The translations under genes were made by a program, and so were the position numbers. The notes beneath the pieces are model-generated. The model searched no databases, was not told the origin of the DNA, and was given only the letters and a program-made list of their open reading frames with translations. A stretch of DNA of 64,000 nt from Anaeromicrobium sp. (GTDB taxonomy: Bacteria > Bacillota > Clostridia > Peptostreptococcales > Thermotaleaceae). Below, in pieces: positions 17,226-26,795 of this stretch (the stretch's first letter is position 1; each line of letters begins with the position of its first letter). The DNA is taken from NCBI RefSeq assembly GCF_025210435.1, contig NZ_JAOART010000119.1, positions 1 to 64,000 on the forward strand. Reading direction: 5' to 3'.

Positions 17226-18548
17226 ATGGATATACACACACATTCAGTTATATTAGATAAGGATGAATGTATTGGTTGTACTAATTGTATAAAAAAATGT
17301 CCTACAGAAGCGATTCGAGTTAAGGATGGAAAAGCTAAAATCATAAAAAATCGATGTATTGACTGTGGAGAATGTATTAGAATTTGTCCACAACGAGCTA
17401 AAAAAAGTATTTCTGATCCCATATCTTGTATTCATAATTATAAATATAAAATAGCACTTCCAGCACCAACTTTACTGGCCCAATTTGACAACACAGTCAC
17501 TCCTAGGCAAATACTAGGAGCTTTAAAATTAATAGGTTTCGATCATGTATACGAAGTATCTAGAGGTGCAGATGTGGTCTCTAATTTCACAAGGGAATAC
17601 ATTAAAAATGCCAATATAACACCTTTGATTTCATCATCCTGTCCAGCCATTGTAAGACTCATAAGAATAAGATTCCCTAGCTTAATTGACAACCTTATAC
17701 CTATAGAATCACCTATGGAGGTGGCTGCAAAATTGGCTCGACAAAAGGCAAAAGAAGAAACTGGCCTTTCTGATGAAGATATAGGTGTATTTTTTATTAG
17801 TCCATGTCCTGCAAAGGTTAGTGCAGTAAAAAATCCCCTAGGTCTTTTAAAATCCAATGTGAATAATGTTATTTCCATAGAAAATATATATCCCCTTATA
17901 AAGGAAAAATTAGATGAAGTATCGGATGATATTCCTGAATTTTATGATTCTGGCAAAGCCATTGGATGGGCTAGATCTGGTGGAGAAACTTTCTCTTTAA
18001 ATATTGAAAACTACCTCTGTGTAGATGGTATAGATCATGTGATTAAAGTGTTAGATGCCATAGAAAATGAAAATTTAAAGGATATTGATTTTGTAGAATG
18101 TCTGGCCTGTGTAAATGGTTGTGTTGGTGGACCCTTAACTGTGGAGAATCCTTTTATTGCTAGGAATAAAATCAGAAAAATTTCTAATGAATATGATGTA
18201 CAAAAAGAAATCAAATTAAAACAAAGGGTAGATGAATTTTTATATAGTAAGGAAATCGTTCCTGAGAACGTTAGAAAGCTAGATGATAATATATTAAAAG
18301 CCATGAAAAAAATGGAGCAAATTGATATGATCTATAAACTCTTACCTAATCTAGATTGTGGAGCCTGTGGTTCCCCTTCTTGTCGTGCATTGGCAGAAGA
18401 TATAGTATTAGGTTATTCTGACTTAGATGATTGTATGGTTTTGTTTAGAGATAAGGTAAATTGTTTCTTAAAGAAACACCACATGGTTCTCAATGGGGAA
18501 GATAACTCTGCTGAGGATGAAGAATTTAAAAATTCAGGATACGAATAG
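17226..18548 (+). CDS. [FeFe] hydrogenase large-subunit-like protein, likely sensory and non-catalytic
   Basis: A 440-residue Fe-S protein. Residues 12-60 hold two 4Fe-4S motifs (CIGCTNCIKKCP, CIDCGECIRICP); about 75-340 are the hydrogenase H-cluster domain; about 370-410 hold a Fes motif (LPNLDCGACGSPSCRALAED). H-cluster motif 1 reads SSSCPAIV where active enzymes have TSCCP, so the proton-relay Cys is Ser; motif 2 is SPCPAKVSAV where enzymes have MPCxxKKxE; motif 3 keeps both Cys (LACVNGCVGGP). This pattern fits the putative sensory (HydS-like) hydrogenases, but the PAS and phosphatase parts common in them are absent. ATG at 17226 chosen for the AAGGAGG site; TTG at 17220 is too close to it. 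Confidence 0.85.
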   Translation: MDIHTHSVILDKDECIGCTNCIKKCPTEAIRVKDGKAKIIKNRCIDCGECIRICPQRAKKSISDPISCIHNYKYKIALPAPTLLAQFDNTVTPRQILGALKLIGFDHVYEVSRGADVVSNFTREYIKNANITPLISSSCPAIVRLIRIRFPSLIDNLIPIESPMEVAAKLARQKAKEETGLSDEDIGVFFISPCPAKVSAVKNPLGLLKSNVNNVISIENIYPLIKEKLDEVSDDIPEFYDSGKAIGWARSGGETFSLNIENYLCVDGIDHVIKVLDAIENENLKDIDFVECLACVNGCVGGPLTVENPFIARNKIRKISNEYDVQKEIKLKQRVDEFLYSKEIVPENVRKLDDNILKAMKKMEQIDMIYKLLPNLDCGACGSPSCRALAEDIVLGYSDLDDCMVLFRDKVNCFLKKHHMVLNGEDNSAEDEEFKNSGYE

Positions 18549-18552
18549 TATA

Positions 18553-18607
18553 TAGACAAATAAAGCTATGAGGCATATGCTTCATAACTTTATTTGTCTA
18601 TTATTAT
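18553..18607 (+). terminator. Terminator after the hydrogenase-like gene
   Basis: TAGACAAATAAAG (18553-18565) pairs with CTTTATTTGTCTA (18588-18600), with further pairing inside and a T-rich tail. Confidence 0.9.
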
Positions 18608-18704
18608 TTAAAAAGATTTATTTAAGAGCATATTGCTAAATAAATCTTCATAGGTTACTATTAACTATATAGTTTTTAAGTTATTATAATTGGAGGTAGT
18701 ATAT

Positions 18705-19529
18705 ATGAATAATCGTCCTATAGGGGTCTTTGATTCTGGTGTAGGAGGACTTACAGCAATTCCCCACATACTAAAAGAACTTCCAAATGAGAGATTAATA
18801 TATTTTGGAGATACGGCAAGAACCCCTTATGGTTCTAAGGCAAAGACTACAATAAAACACTTTACAAGGCAAATAGTAGATTTCTTAATTAGTAAGGATG
18901 TTAAAATGATAGTAATAGCTTGTAATACTATCACATCCACTTGTTTAGATTATTTACAGGAATTATATCCACATATTCCTTTTATAGGTATAATAGAACC
19001 TGCTGCTCAAAAGGTTGCCCAAATAAGCCATGTGGAAAATAATATAGGTATAATAGCAACAAAGGTAACTACCCGTGAAAGAACATACATAGAATCTATT
19101 CACAGATACAACCCTAAATTAAGCTTATATGATAAATCTTGTCCCATCTTCGTTCCACTTATTGAAGAGGGCATAATTGACAATGAAATAATGGAATTAT
19201 CAGTGAAGTACTATTTAGATGACTTTATAAATGGAAATCATATAGACACTTTAGTATTAGGATGTACCCATTATCCCCTAGTAAGAAAAACTATAAAAAA
19301 GATTTATTCTAATTTAAAGATAGTAAATCCATCCTTTGAAATAATTAAGAGTGTAAAATCAACTTTGATAAAAGAAAATTTACTGGCAAATAATCCAAGT
19401 TATGAAAATATATTCTACGCCAGTGACTTATCGGAAAACTTCATAAATATGATAAATTCCATATTTGGTGAAGCTAATGTTAAAATAGATTTTAAAAATT
19501 TTGATCTAGATGAACTTGATACAAAATAA
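18705..19529 (+). CDS. murI: Glutamate racemase
   Basis: A 274-residue cofactor-independent racemase that makes D-glutamate for peptidoglycan. The two catalytic cysteines are in VIACNTITS (about residue 73) and LGCTHYPL (about residue 185); FDSGVGGLT near the N-terminus and FGDTARTPYGSK near 35 are family signatures. The TTGGAGG site fixes the ATG at 18705. Monocistronic, between two strong terminators. Confidence 0.97.
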   Translation: MNNRPIGVFDSGVGGLTAIPHILKELPNERLIYFGDTARTPYGSKAKTTIKHFTRQIVDFLISKDVKMIVIACNTITSTCLDYLQELYPHIPFIGIIEPAAQKVAQISHVENNIGIIATKVTTRERTYIESIHRYNPKLSLYDKSCPIFVPLIEEGIIDNEIMELSVKYYLDDFINGNHIDTLVLGCTHYPLVRKTIKKIYSNLKIVNPSFEIIKSVKSTLIKENLLANNPSYENIFYASDLSENFINMINSIFGEANVKIDFKNFDLDELDTK

Positions 19530-19563
19530 GAGTAGGATTAATTTTAATCCTACTCTTATTTTG
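19524..19563 (+). terminator. Terminator overlapping the murI stop codon
   Basis: AAATAAGAGTAGGATTAA and its complement form an 18-bp stem that includes the TAA stop of murI, followed by TTTTG. Confidence 0.9.
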
Positions 19564-19577
19564 TATTTAATGAAAAG

Positions 19578-19672
19578 GAAAGTTATTTGATCCTACTTCA
19601 GGAAAATATATAAATATCACTAAACACTTTACACCTTTTATGAACTGTAACTTACCTAGTAGGACTCATATA
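19578..19672. repeat. Degenerate remnant of MITE-A
   Basis: CCTACTTCAGGAAAATATAT at 19592-19611 is the exact complement of the MITE-A right arm, and ACTGTAACTTACCTA at 19644 resembles its left arm; TCCTACT and AGTAGGA pair across the interval. The conserved centre is missing, so this is a rearranged fragment. The rest of the stretch up to 19788 holds only AT-rich sequence and a GTTGATTA/TAATCAAC inverted repeat before the next ribosome site. Confidence 0.5.
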
Positions 19673-19788
19673 TTCAAAGATTGTAGTGTTATTTGTTTCA
19701 ATTATTGGTAATATTTGTTGATTAAATTGATGAAAAATGCTTTAATAAGACTAATCAACTTTTTAAATATTATATTGGAGGGATATGA

Positions 19789-20793
19789 ATGAAAAACAAA
19801 AAAATTTCTTTACTTATGATACTTATATTTATAGTATCTATGACAGTGACAGCTATGGCACAAGAAGAAATCACAAAGGACGGTTTGACTGCGTCAGAAG
19901 TGCTAATTAAGTCAAATGATACATTCAACAACCAATACACCACTTTAAAATTTAAGGGTACAACGAACATGAATACAAAAACTACAGGTTCTATGATGAT
20001 AAAAAAAACCGATCCAAACAATGAAGGTCAATTCGTTGAAGAAGAAGAAAAAGTAGATGAAAATGTAGACATGACTATGAGTCAAGAAGGAATATTTGAA
20101 AAGCCTGAAAAAGTATATGTAAAAACTACAACTTCTGTGAAAAATATGCCTGAAGAACAAAAAACTCAATCTTCTGAAGTCCTTATGGACCAAGGAGTTA
20201 TGTATATGCGAATAGGGGAAAATACAAAATGGCTAAAGCTTGATATAAATCCTATGATGCAAGAAATGAAAAAAATCATGGGTAATGATGGAACAAATAT
20301 GGGGATGACCAAAGAACAAATGGAACTATTTGGCATGTATGCTTCTTATGATGAAAATACAGTAATTGATGGTAAAGAATATTATGTTATCAATGTAAAT
20401 ATGGATAGTACTGCTTTAAAAGAAATAACTAGCAAAGCAATGGATAAAATATTTGACCAATTTGAAAAAATAATGGAAGAAACTGAAAAAACGGAAGCTA
20501 AAACAGAATCAACCCAAACAAAATCAGAACAACCAGAAATGGATAAAGAAACATTAAAAAAACAAATGCAAGAAATGTTTTCTAAAATGAACATGAATGT
20601 TACCTATAAATACTATATCAATAAAGAAACTAAAATGTATGAATTCATGGATATTTCACAAATAATAGATATGAATACGGACAAAATCCATATACAAACA
20701 ACATCTACTGGTAAATATAAATATTATGACTTCAACAAAGAAGTTACCTTTCCTATAATCAATGCTGAAAATCTTCAAGAACAAAACCATTAA
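19789..20793 (+). CDS. DUF6612-like secreted protein
   Basis: A 334-residue exported protein with a signal peptide (KKISLLMILIFIVSMTVTAM, cleavage near AMA-Q). The mature part has the LolA/LppX-like strand pattern of DUF6612 proteins: a start of the type TASEVLIKSNDTFNNQYTTL, KFKGTTNMNTKTTG, MYMRIGENTKWLKLD, and VTYKYYINKETKMYEFMDIS. A low-complexity acidic segment (EKTEAKTESTQTKSEQPE) sits at about 230-250. Many members are lipoproteins, but there is no lipobox Cys here. Function unknown; lipid or hydrophobic ligand binding is only an inference from the fold. GGAGGG precedes the ATG; monocistronic. Confidence 0.75.
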   Translation: MKNKKISLLMILIFIVSMTVTAMAQEEITKDGLTASEVLIKSNDTFNNQYTTLKFKGTTNMNTKTTGSMMIKKTDPNNEGQFVEEEEKVDENVDMTMSQEGIFEKPEKVYVKTTTSVKNMPEEQKTQSSEVLMDQGVMYMRIGENTKWLKLDINPMMQEMKKIMGNDGTNMGMTKEQMELFGMYASYDENTVIDGKEYYVINVNMDSTALKEITSKAMDKIFDQFEKIMEETEKTEAKTESTQTKSEQPEMDKETLKKQMQEMFSKMNMNVTYKYYINKETKMYEFMDISQIIDMNTDKIHIQTTSTGKYKYYDFNKEVTFPIINAENLQEQNH

Positions 20794-20820
20794 ATAGTAT
20801 AGAACCATCTGAACTTAAAT

Positions 20821-20879
20821 AAAAAATCTCCTATTCTAATGATTGTGTCTGAAACTCATCACTAGATAGGGGATTTTTT
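20821..20879. terminator. Bidirectional terminator
   Basis: AAAAAATCTCCTAT and ATAGGGGATTTTTT pair, with a partly paired interior, giving T-runs on both strands between the DUF6612 gene and the convergent PL8 lyase gene. Confidence 0.8.
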
Positions 20880-20943
20880 ATAGAAACACTTTCTTTTTTA
20901 TACTTCTACTAATTTCATCTAATTTAAAAAATCTAAAAACCTA

Positions 20944-23900
20944 TTATGCACCTATATCCTCACTAAGCACAACTTCAAAATTCTTCCCATCCACAGCATT
21001 ATACTCAATAACAGTAAAAGAACTATCCTTTTGTATAATATTTACACCTTCTACACTATCCTTTATACTCCATTTCCCCCTAATAGTTACATACATTTTT
21101 TTCATTTTACTAGGTTCAATGTCACTTTTTCCATTATTTTTAGGGTTTTTCACTAATCTAAGATCTGGATCTGTTACACTAAGAATTTTTTCATTTCCTT
21201 TATTCTTAACCATCAACATAGATGGTACACTAACTCCTTTTACAATACCATAAGGTATATCTATATTTTTATCGAAAATGACATATCCCATTGTGTTTGA
21301 AGGTTTATGGTTGATGATATGAGCCTTACTATCCTTTTGTAATATTTCATAATCAGGTGCTTTCGCATGTTTTTCTACTTCCTCTAGAGATGGTTGTACT
21401 AAAATCACATATTCATAGTCTTCTCCTGAAGGATTTGTACCATGATCTATCCATGCTGTTGAATAATCACCTTTAGTTATAAATTTAGAGTTATCCATAT
21501 CTACATGTGTTGTAGAATGAAGTCTTGATTCTTGTTTACTTCTCTTAATGTGTAATCCTTTAGCATTAGGTATAATATAACCATTTCCATAAGCATCCAT
21601 CAACCATGCTGATTCATCTTCCTTTCCCTCTTTTTTATAAGGGAATTTAGTAATAGCTTTCGAATTATAGTAAATGGGCATATTTCCATCTATCATGAAA
21701 TTTTGGAATAAAGTTGTCTCTGTATGATGCTTTGTATCGTCATTTTTTATATCTGAACCTAAAACAATTATTTCATTATTAAAGTAGAATACAGATTTAT
21801 TAGCCCTAAAACTTGGATTAAATGCCGTATCATGGAGCTTCATACCAAATAATCCATTTTTACCTTCTATACTTACACCACCTAAAAAAATTTCATCAGA
21901 AAAATTACGATCCTTTTTCCCACCATTAAAATAGTGTAATTTTTCAAGAGGCAAATTAATAGCTGTTGTTCCAGACCATCTATTCCAATTCCAACCTTGT
22001 TTTATATTGTAGCCACTCCCCTCATTACTAATAGGATCGCCACTTGTAAATAATTGTATAGAACCATAGCTAAGATAACGTCCAAAAGCATTTGCAGCTT
22101 TTTTATCTGGATTTACTTCCTTCGTATAGCCACATTCATAATCCCATACATATTGACTCCAACCTTTTGTAGCTACCATCCAATGATCACCACGATATAT
22201 AGACAAACCACTATAAGGCTTCATCCAATACCCTTGTGGTATAGGAGTTACTTTTATATTATCATTGGCTGCAAAAGCTAACATCAATTGCATATCTCCC
22301 ATAGTTGCTCTATACATAATACCTGCCTTTGACTCTCTTAATAAGGTTTTTTTCAAATACGAAGTCTCTGGCTTCCACAAATCTAAGAATACACCTGCCA
22401 TTTCCTCATCTATACCACCATTTTCACCCGGTTTTCCTGCTTTAGCCATATACATATAGGCAGGTATAATACTTTTATTAACGCTCGCTCCTCCTCCAAG
22501 CAATCGTCCCGAAGTAGCAAACGGAACCGTATATTTATTGGCAGCAATATATTGAGTCATCAAAGCATTTTTTAAATTTTCATGGGCCTGTTTTGGCATA
22601 CTAAAGTCAGTTTCACTTAATAAATAAGTAACAATAGCCGATACATGCAATGCATAGGGTGCATAAGCACTCATATAAACACCATTATGATGAAAACCTG
22701 AATAATCTGGCTTAATGAGATCTGCATAACCTGGAGCAATACTAAGAGCTCCATCATACCATTTTAACAAGCTTTGCATATATTGAACCTTTTGAGGATT
22801 GTTCTCCATCATTAATACATAAAGTAAAGAGAAAAACATTTTTGTCCGTACTTCATCAGCTGTTGTTTCTTGAAATTCATCATCTTTGATGTCAAAGGCT
22901 TTACCAAAATTTATATACCACTTAACTGCATCTCTATGTTTTTGAAAGGTTTCTGGCACTAAATCTTTTCTTACAAGATATAAAGCATGAATATATCCTG
23001 CTATATTGTTCCCTTGATGATAAAGAGTTCCTAAAGCACTACCTGCTGCCCAACCTTGGTCTGTATAATAATCAAATAGTAATTGTAGTTTTTTCATACT
23101 CTTTTGATTTCCATTTAATTTATAATCTAAAGCAAGGGGCAAAAAAACATTACTATTTATATTTGAAAATTTAGGCTTATGTAGAGAACGCTCTGCAAAT
23201 AAAGGCATACCTGTAATCGTCCCATCTTCATGGCGAACAATATTTAACATTTCAAAAGTTTTTTTAGCTTTTTTGATATCATTTTGCAAGCTTTCATTGC
23301 GTATTTTCAAAGCTTCTTCAGTAAGATTCGTAAGATCTAAATCTTTCCCTAAAACCCATTCATCATATTTATTTGCAATTTTTTCAAAATCAGCCTTTTG
23401 GTTTTCTGTAATTGTACTTGGCATAGAAATATTTGGTTTTTTATTCCAATGATAAAGCGTTCGATTCCAAGTTCCCCCTAAATCATTGCGGTTAATTTTT
23501 ATCTGAAAATCCTCATCGCCATATTCTGGCACGTTAGCAGCAACTTCTACTACATCTAAAAATATATTCCCCTCTATTGAAGAGTCTGGTGGGACAATTT
23601 CCATTATTTTAATATTTTGATCTGAAGTATCTTTATTCATTCCTCCTCTTAAAGCATCCTGTTTATAATTAATCCAAAATCCTCTCCACCCTTTAAAGTT
23701 TAAATTAAAATCATTTGTATATTGGGAATTATTCTTCCTAATTTGATTTTTTGTTCCATAGTTAAAGGTTAAAACATCATCTATTGCCTTTTCGTTGTAT
23801 ATCCAAATCTTAATGCCTGAGGATTTTGCTTTATTTATTTTATCTATTTCAGCTTTTGTAAGTTTTCTTATTAAAGTAGATCCCTTTTCCCATGTCCATT

Positions 23901-24147
23901 TCATAGAATGAGTGCCATGTTTAAAATGGTTAGGTGATACTTCAATCATACCTCCATTTTTAGGATTCCAATATGATAATTCCTTCTTATCCTCAAAAGA
24001 ATCAATGCCTTTAAAAGACCCTTCATTTAATTCAAGTTTTAAACTCTTTTCTTTAACCTTTTCCTCATTAATAGCTTTAGCAACACAACCTGGGAATGTT
24101 TGAACTAATAAACTTATCCCTATTACTCCAATTATAATCTTTCTCAT
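20944..24147 (-). CDS. Polysaccharide lyase family 8, chondroitinase ABC-like
   Basis: A 1067-residue exported lyase likely to cut chondroitin sulfate, dermatan sulfate or hyaluronan by beta-elimination. Order of parts: signal peptide with a possible lipobox (TFPGC), an N-terminal carbohydrate-binding-like domain (about 40-220: FEDKKELSYWNPKNGG, GWRGFWINYKQD), an alpha/alpha-toroid (about 230-620) and C-terminal beta domains. Catalytic region: HHNGVYMSAYAPY (His and Tyr), ATSGRLLGGGASVN (Arg), and NEGSGYNIKQGWNWNRWSG (Glu). The similarity runs through the C-terminus (AWIDHGTNPSGEDYEYVILV). GGAGAAAG precedes the ATG. No sulfatases, transporters or unsaturated glucuronyl hydrolase lie nearby, so it stands alone. 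Exact substrate cannot be told. Confidence 0.88.
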   Translation of the reverse strand: MRKIIIGVIGISLLVQTFPGCVAKAINEEKVKEKSLKLELNEGSFKGIDSFEDKKELSYWNPKNGGMIEVSPNHFKHGTHSMKWTWEKGSTLIRKLTKAEIDKINKAKSSGIKIWIYNEKAIDDVLTFNYGTKNQIRKNNSQYTNDFNLNFKGWRGFWINYKQDALRGGMNKDTSDQNIKIMEIVPPDSSIEGNIFLDVVEVAANVPEYGDEDFQIKINRNDLGGTWNRTLYHWNKKPNISMPSTITENQKADFEKIANKYDEWVLGKDLDLTNLTEEALKIRNESLQNDIKKAKKTFEMLNIVRHEDGTITGMPLFAERSLHKPKFSNINSNVFLPLALDYKLNGNQKSMKKLQLLFDYYTDQGWAAGSALGTLYHQGNNIAGYIHALYLVRKDLVPETFQKHRDAVKWYINFGKAFDIKDDEFQETTADEVRTKMFFSLLYVLMMENNPQKVQYMQSLLKWYDGALSIAPGYADLIKPDYSGFHHNGVYMSAYAPYALHVSAIVTYLLSETDFSMPKQAHENLKNALMTQYIAANKYTVPFATSGRLLGGGASVNKSIIPAYMYMAKAGKPGENGGIDEEMAGVFLDLWKPETSYLKKTLLRESKAGIMYRATMGDMQLMLAFAANDNIKVTPIPQGYWMKPYSGLSIYRGDHWMVATKGWSQYVWDYECGYTKEVNPDKKAANAFGRYLSYGSIQLFTSGDPISNEGSGYNIKQGWNWNRWSGTTAINLPLEKLHYFNGGKKDRNFSDEIFLGGVSIEGKNGLFGMKLHDTAFNPSFRANKSVFYFNNEIIVLGSDIKNDDTKHHTETTLFQNFMIDGNMPIYYNSKAITKFPYKKEGKEDESAWLMDAYGNGYIIPNAKGLHIKRSKQESRLHSTTHVDMDNSKFITKGDYSTAWIDHGTNPSGEDYEYVILVQPSLEEVEKHAKAPDYEILQKDSKAHIINHKPSNTMGYVIFDKNIDIPYGIVKGVSVPSMLMVKNKGNEKILSVTDPDLRLVKNPKNNGKSDIEPSKMKKMYVTIRGKWSIKDSVEGVNIIQKDSSFTVIEYNAVDGKNFEVVLSEDIGA

Positions 24148-24568
24148 TTTCTTTCTCCTTTTTTAAGTAAAACCTATTTCAGTAGCATTTATATCTTTAT
24201 GAACCTAAAAATCGATTTATCTTAAATATAATTTTTTTCTTTTAACCCTTATATTATAAATATTTATCTCATCTCCCCATCATTTTAATTTCTATAAGAC
24301 TAGCATCTATAACAATATAAGTCAATAGTATTTCTCTTTCTTCCCATTTTACTTAACTCTTTACCTAAACATACAAAAATTTATTTGTTATAATCTAAAA
24401 TTAGCCTAATTCCCCAATGAAAATTTCTATTAAAATGACTATGATTTTTCTATGATTTGATAATATTAATTTAGGGAGTAGAGGAAATTCATTTCCTCTA
24501 CTCCCTTATTTTACCCCAAGATGAATGAATGATAAGTGCTTATTCAGCTATGAAAAAGACCTCATCTA
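24148..24568. other. Intergenic region upstream of the PL8 lyase gene
   Basis: 421 AT-rich bases. I see a terminator hairpin at 24475-24506 and a lone TTGACT-type hexamer on the minus strand (24320-24325) without a convincing -10 box. No ORF, RNA motif or repeat is evident. Confidence 0.6.
24475..24506 (-). terminator. Terminator after the LtaS-like gene
   Basis: GGGAGTAGAGGAAA and TTTCCTCTACTCCC form a 14-bp stem around TTCA, about 60 bases past the stop of the minus-strand gene; the downstream T-run is weak. Confidence 0.7.
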
Positions 24569-26650
24569 TTAGTTTCCATAATTATAAGTATTTGACTCCG
24601 TTAATAGATTCTTTTTAGAATCAAATAGTTTAATCTGAATATTAGAGTCAGCTTTTAATAGATTTTTTTTAATCTGAATTTCATTTTTATTTATATATTT
24701 ATACTTACAAGAATTATTATTTATAAATAATAAAGAACTTGGATAAAAATTATCACCTTTAACTATGGCCAAGTTTCCTTCAATTTTAACTTCTTTAATG
24801 GATATTTCATTTAACTTTGAATTATAATCTGGATTTTCATTTACTATCCACTGACTATACTTGTTCTCAAAGGATTTATCTCCGTAAAACATATTTTCCT
24901 GAACTAATAGATAATCATTGTTGTATGCCACATATTTTTCATTATCTGAATTAATAATATTTTTTTCTTCATCTATTATATATTTCCTATTTATCACAGG
25001 AATTTCCCTTGAAAATCCTCGTAGAAACTTGAAGTAATTAGGCATATTTAGCTGGGCATAATCTAATAGGTAGGGTCCCATAAATGAAGTATTTAGTAAC
25101 CTTAGATCCTTTGAATCATTTTTATAGTTTGACCATAATAAAAATGGTACAGAGCTTAATTTAATGTCATTTTCATGATTAATATTATCCTTTGAAAGAT
25201 AATTAGCTTCCCTATAAACTTTATAATTTGGGCCTAGAAATGGTAAATGATCTCCAAAAAATAGTACTATTGTAGGTTTTGATAGGTTACTACAATAATC
25301 AGTTAACTTTCCTAAGGCCTTATCTGCATCATAGGCCCCTTGAGCGTATGTTTTTAGTATCTGCAATGACTCCCTACTAACATTACCAGATACCCTAATA
25401 TCTTTAGTATAATCTTTATATCTATTGTCATTAAAGGGACCATGATTTTGCATGGTTACTGCAAAGATGAACATGGGTTCCTCTTGTCCTTCTAATTCTT
25501 TAATAATTGTATCCGTAACATATTCATCAGAAATAAAAAATCCCTTTTTTATTGGATCTATAAAATATTCTTCACTTAAATATTCATCAAATCCCATGTG
25601 TTTGTAAACCTCTCGTCTATTCCAATACCACCCTTTGAAAGTATGGATAGCCTTACACTTGTAACCTTGACTTTTTAATATACTAGGCAAAGCCATTATG
25701 GGCTCTTTTATTTCATTAGGGTATACCATGTAACCTGGTTTAAAATAATGAATAGAATGACCTGTAAGTAGTTCAAATTCACTATTTGCAGTACCACCAC
25801 CAAAGGTTGGTGATTCTAAATATCCGTATATACTAGTTTTTTTTAATTTATCCATATTCCCAGTGGGTGATATACTAAATTTTATTTCTTTCATTACACT
25901 AGGGTCCCAAAAGGCTTCACTCATTATAACAATTATATTAGGCTTAATACCTTTATTAACAGAATAATCCCTATTATCATCTTCTAAATCTTTCATATTG
26001 CTTACTATATATTGTAATGATCTATTTATAGGCTTATTATTCATACTAGATACAAAAGAAAAAATAAAGCCATCTTTTTCACAATTAATATTTTGTCTAT
26101 CTAAAGAAATCCCTTCTATGAGATTAATATTTATAATTCCAAATAAGAGAACTATTGAAAATATAGCTAATATTAACCTTTCTTTCATCTTCAATTTTAA
26201 TTTTGGAAGGTTTATTATTAGGAATATTATAAATGATACACTCATGATAGATAAGATGATCAACTTAATAATTTGGGGAGTTAAGACCACATTCAAAATA
26301 GTCAATATTTCATCGTTTAAATATAAATCACTAGGAATAAGGGGTATTCCTCTAAAGTTAATTTTTATACGGTTTATCACAGAAAAAAGTATTATTAAGG
26401 TGCTAACAAGGGAAATACTTATGCGATAATTATTAAATAAACCAGTAAATAAAAGTACAACTAAAAAAATTATGGATATATTCATGAAAAATGAACTAGG
26501 ATTGGAACCTAACCATATTAAGGTTTTGTTTATACTTCCTCTAAAAATATATTCAGAAATTATAAAAAGAAAAAAAGAAGATAAAAATATTAAGAAGTAT
26601 TGAAAAATGCTACTAAAAGAAATATTTTCGTGTTTTTTTTTCTTCAACAT
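24569..26650 (-). CDS. LtaS-like membrane phosphoglycerol transferase (sulfatase fold)
   Basis: About 693 residues. The N-terminal 190 residues contain five membrane spans, as in lipoteichoic acid synthases. The outer sulfatase-fold domain shows PNIIVIMSEAFWDP (metal-binding Glu), GGGTANSEFELLTG (catalytic Thr), TMQNHGPF, and FFGDHLPFLG (metal-binding Asp/His). A C-terminal extension of about 100 residues (EVKIEGNLAIVKGDNFYPSS) has a TIG/IPT-like strand pattern, unlike plain LtaS. Several ATGs are possible (26704, 26680, 26662, 26650); I favour 26650 because GGTGG lies upstream and it leaves a short cytosolic tail before the first span. Likely polymerises or decorates glycerol-phosphate envelope polymers; exact product unknown. 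Confidence 0.85.
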   Translation of the reverse strand: MLKKKKHENISFSSIFQYFLIFLSSFFLFIISEYIFRGSINKTLIWLGSNPSSFFMNISIIFLVVLLFTGLFNNYRISISLVSTLIILFSVINRIKINFRGIPLIPSDLYLNDEILTILNVVLTPQIIKLIILSIMSVSFIIFLIINLPKLKLKMKERLILAIFSIVLLFGIININLIEGISLDRQNINCEKDGFIFSFVSSMNNKPINRSLQYIVSNMKDLEDDNRDYSVNKGIKPNIIVIMSEAFWDPSVMKEIKFSISPTGNMDKLKKTSIYGYLESPTFGGGTANSEFELLTGHSIHYFKPGYMVYPNEIKEPIMALPSILKSQGYKCKAIHTFKGWYWNRREVYKHMGFDEYLSEEYFIDPIKKGFFISDEYVTDTIIKELEGQEEPMFIFAVTMQNHGPFNDNRYKDYTKDIRVSGNVSRESLQILKTYAQGAYDADKALGKLTDYCSNLSKPTIVLFFGDHLPFLGPNYKVYREANYLSKDNINHENDIKLSSVPFLLWSNYKNDSKDLRLLNTSFMGPYLLDYAQLNMPNYFKFLRGFSREIPVINRKYIIDEEKNIINSDNEKYVAYNNDYLLVQENMFYGDKSFENKYSQWIVNENPDYNSKLNEISIKEVKIEGNLAIVKGDNFYPSSLLFINNNSCKYKYINKNEIQIKKNLLKADSNIQIKLFDSKKNLLTESNTYNYGN

Positions 26651-26742
26651 AAGACCACCCATTCTATCTAAATTTTCCATATGCCCATTAGAATGCCTAA
26701 TCATATATATGATTATAGAAAGAAAAAAATGCGTAGATATAA

Positions 26743-26763
26743 TCTAGTCATTTAGGCATATTA
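26743..26763. repeat. Possible MITE-B end fragment
   Basis: CTAGTCA followed directly by TTTAGGCATATT resembles the two ends of MITE-B joined together. Very short, so chance similarity is possible. Confidence 0.3.
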
Positions 26764-26787
26764 AAAGGAGTAGCCTTAGCCACTCCT
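26762..26787 (-). terminator. Terminator after the NhaC-family gene
   Basis: GGAGTGGC pairs with GCTACTCC around CTAAG in the minus direction, followed by TTTT, just past the stop at 26796. Confidence 0.8.
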
Positions 26788-26795
26788 CAATTAAT

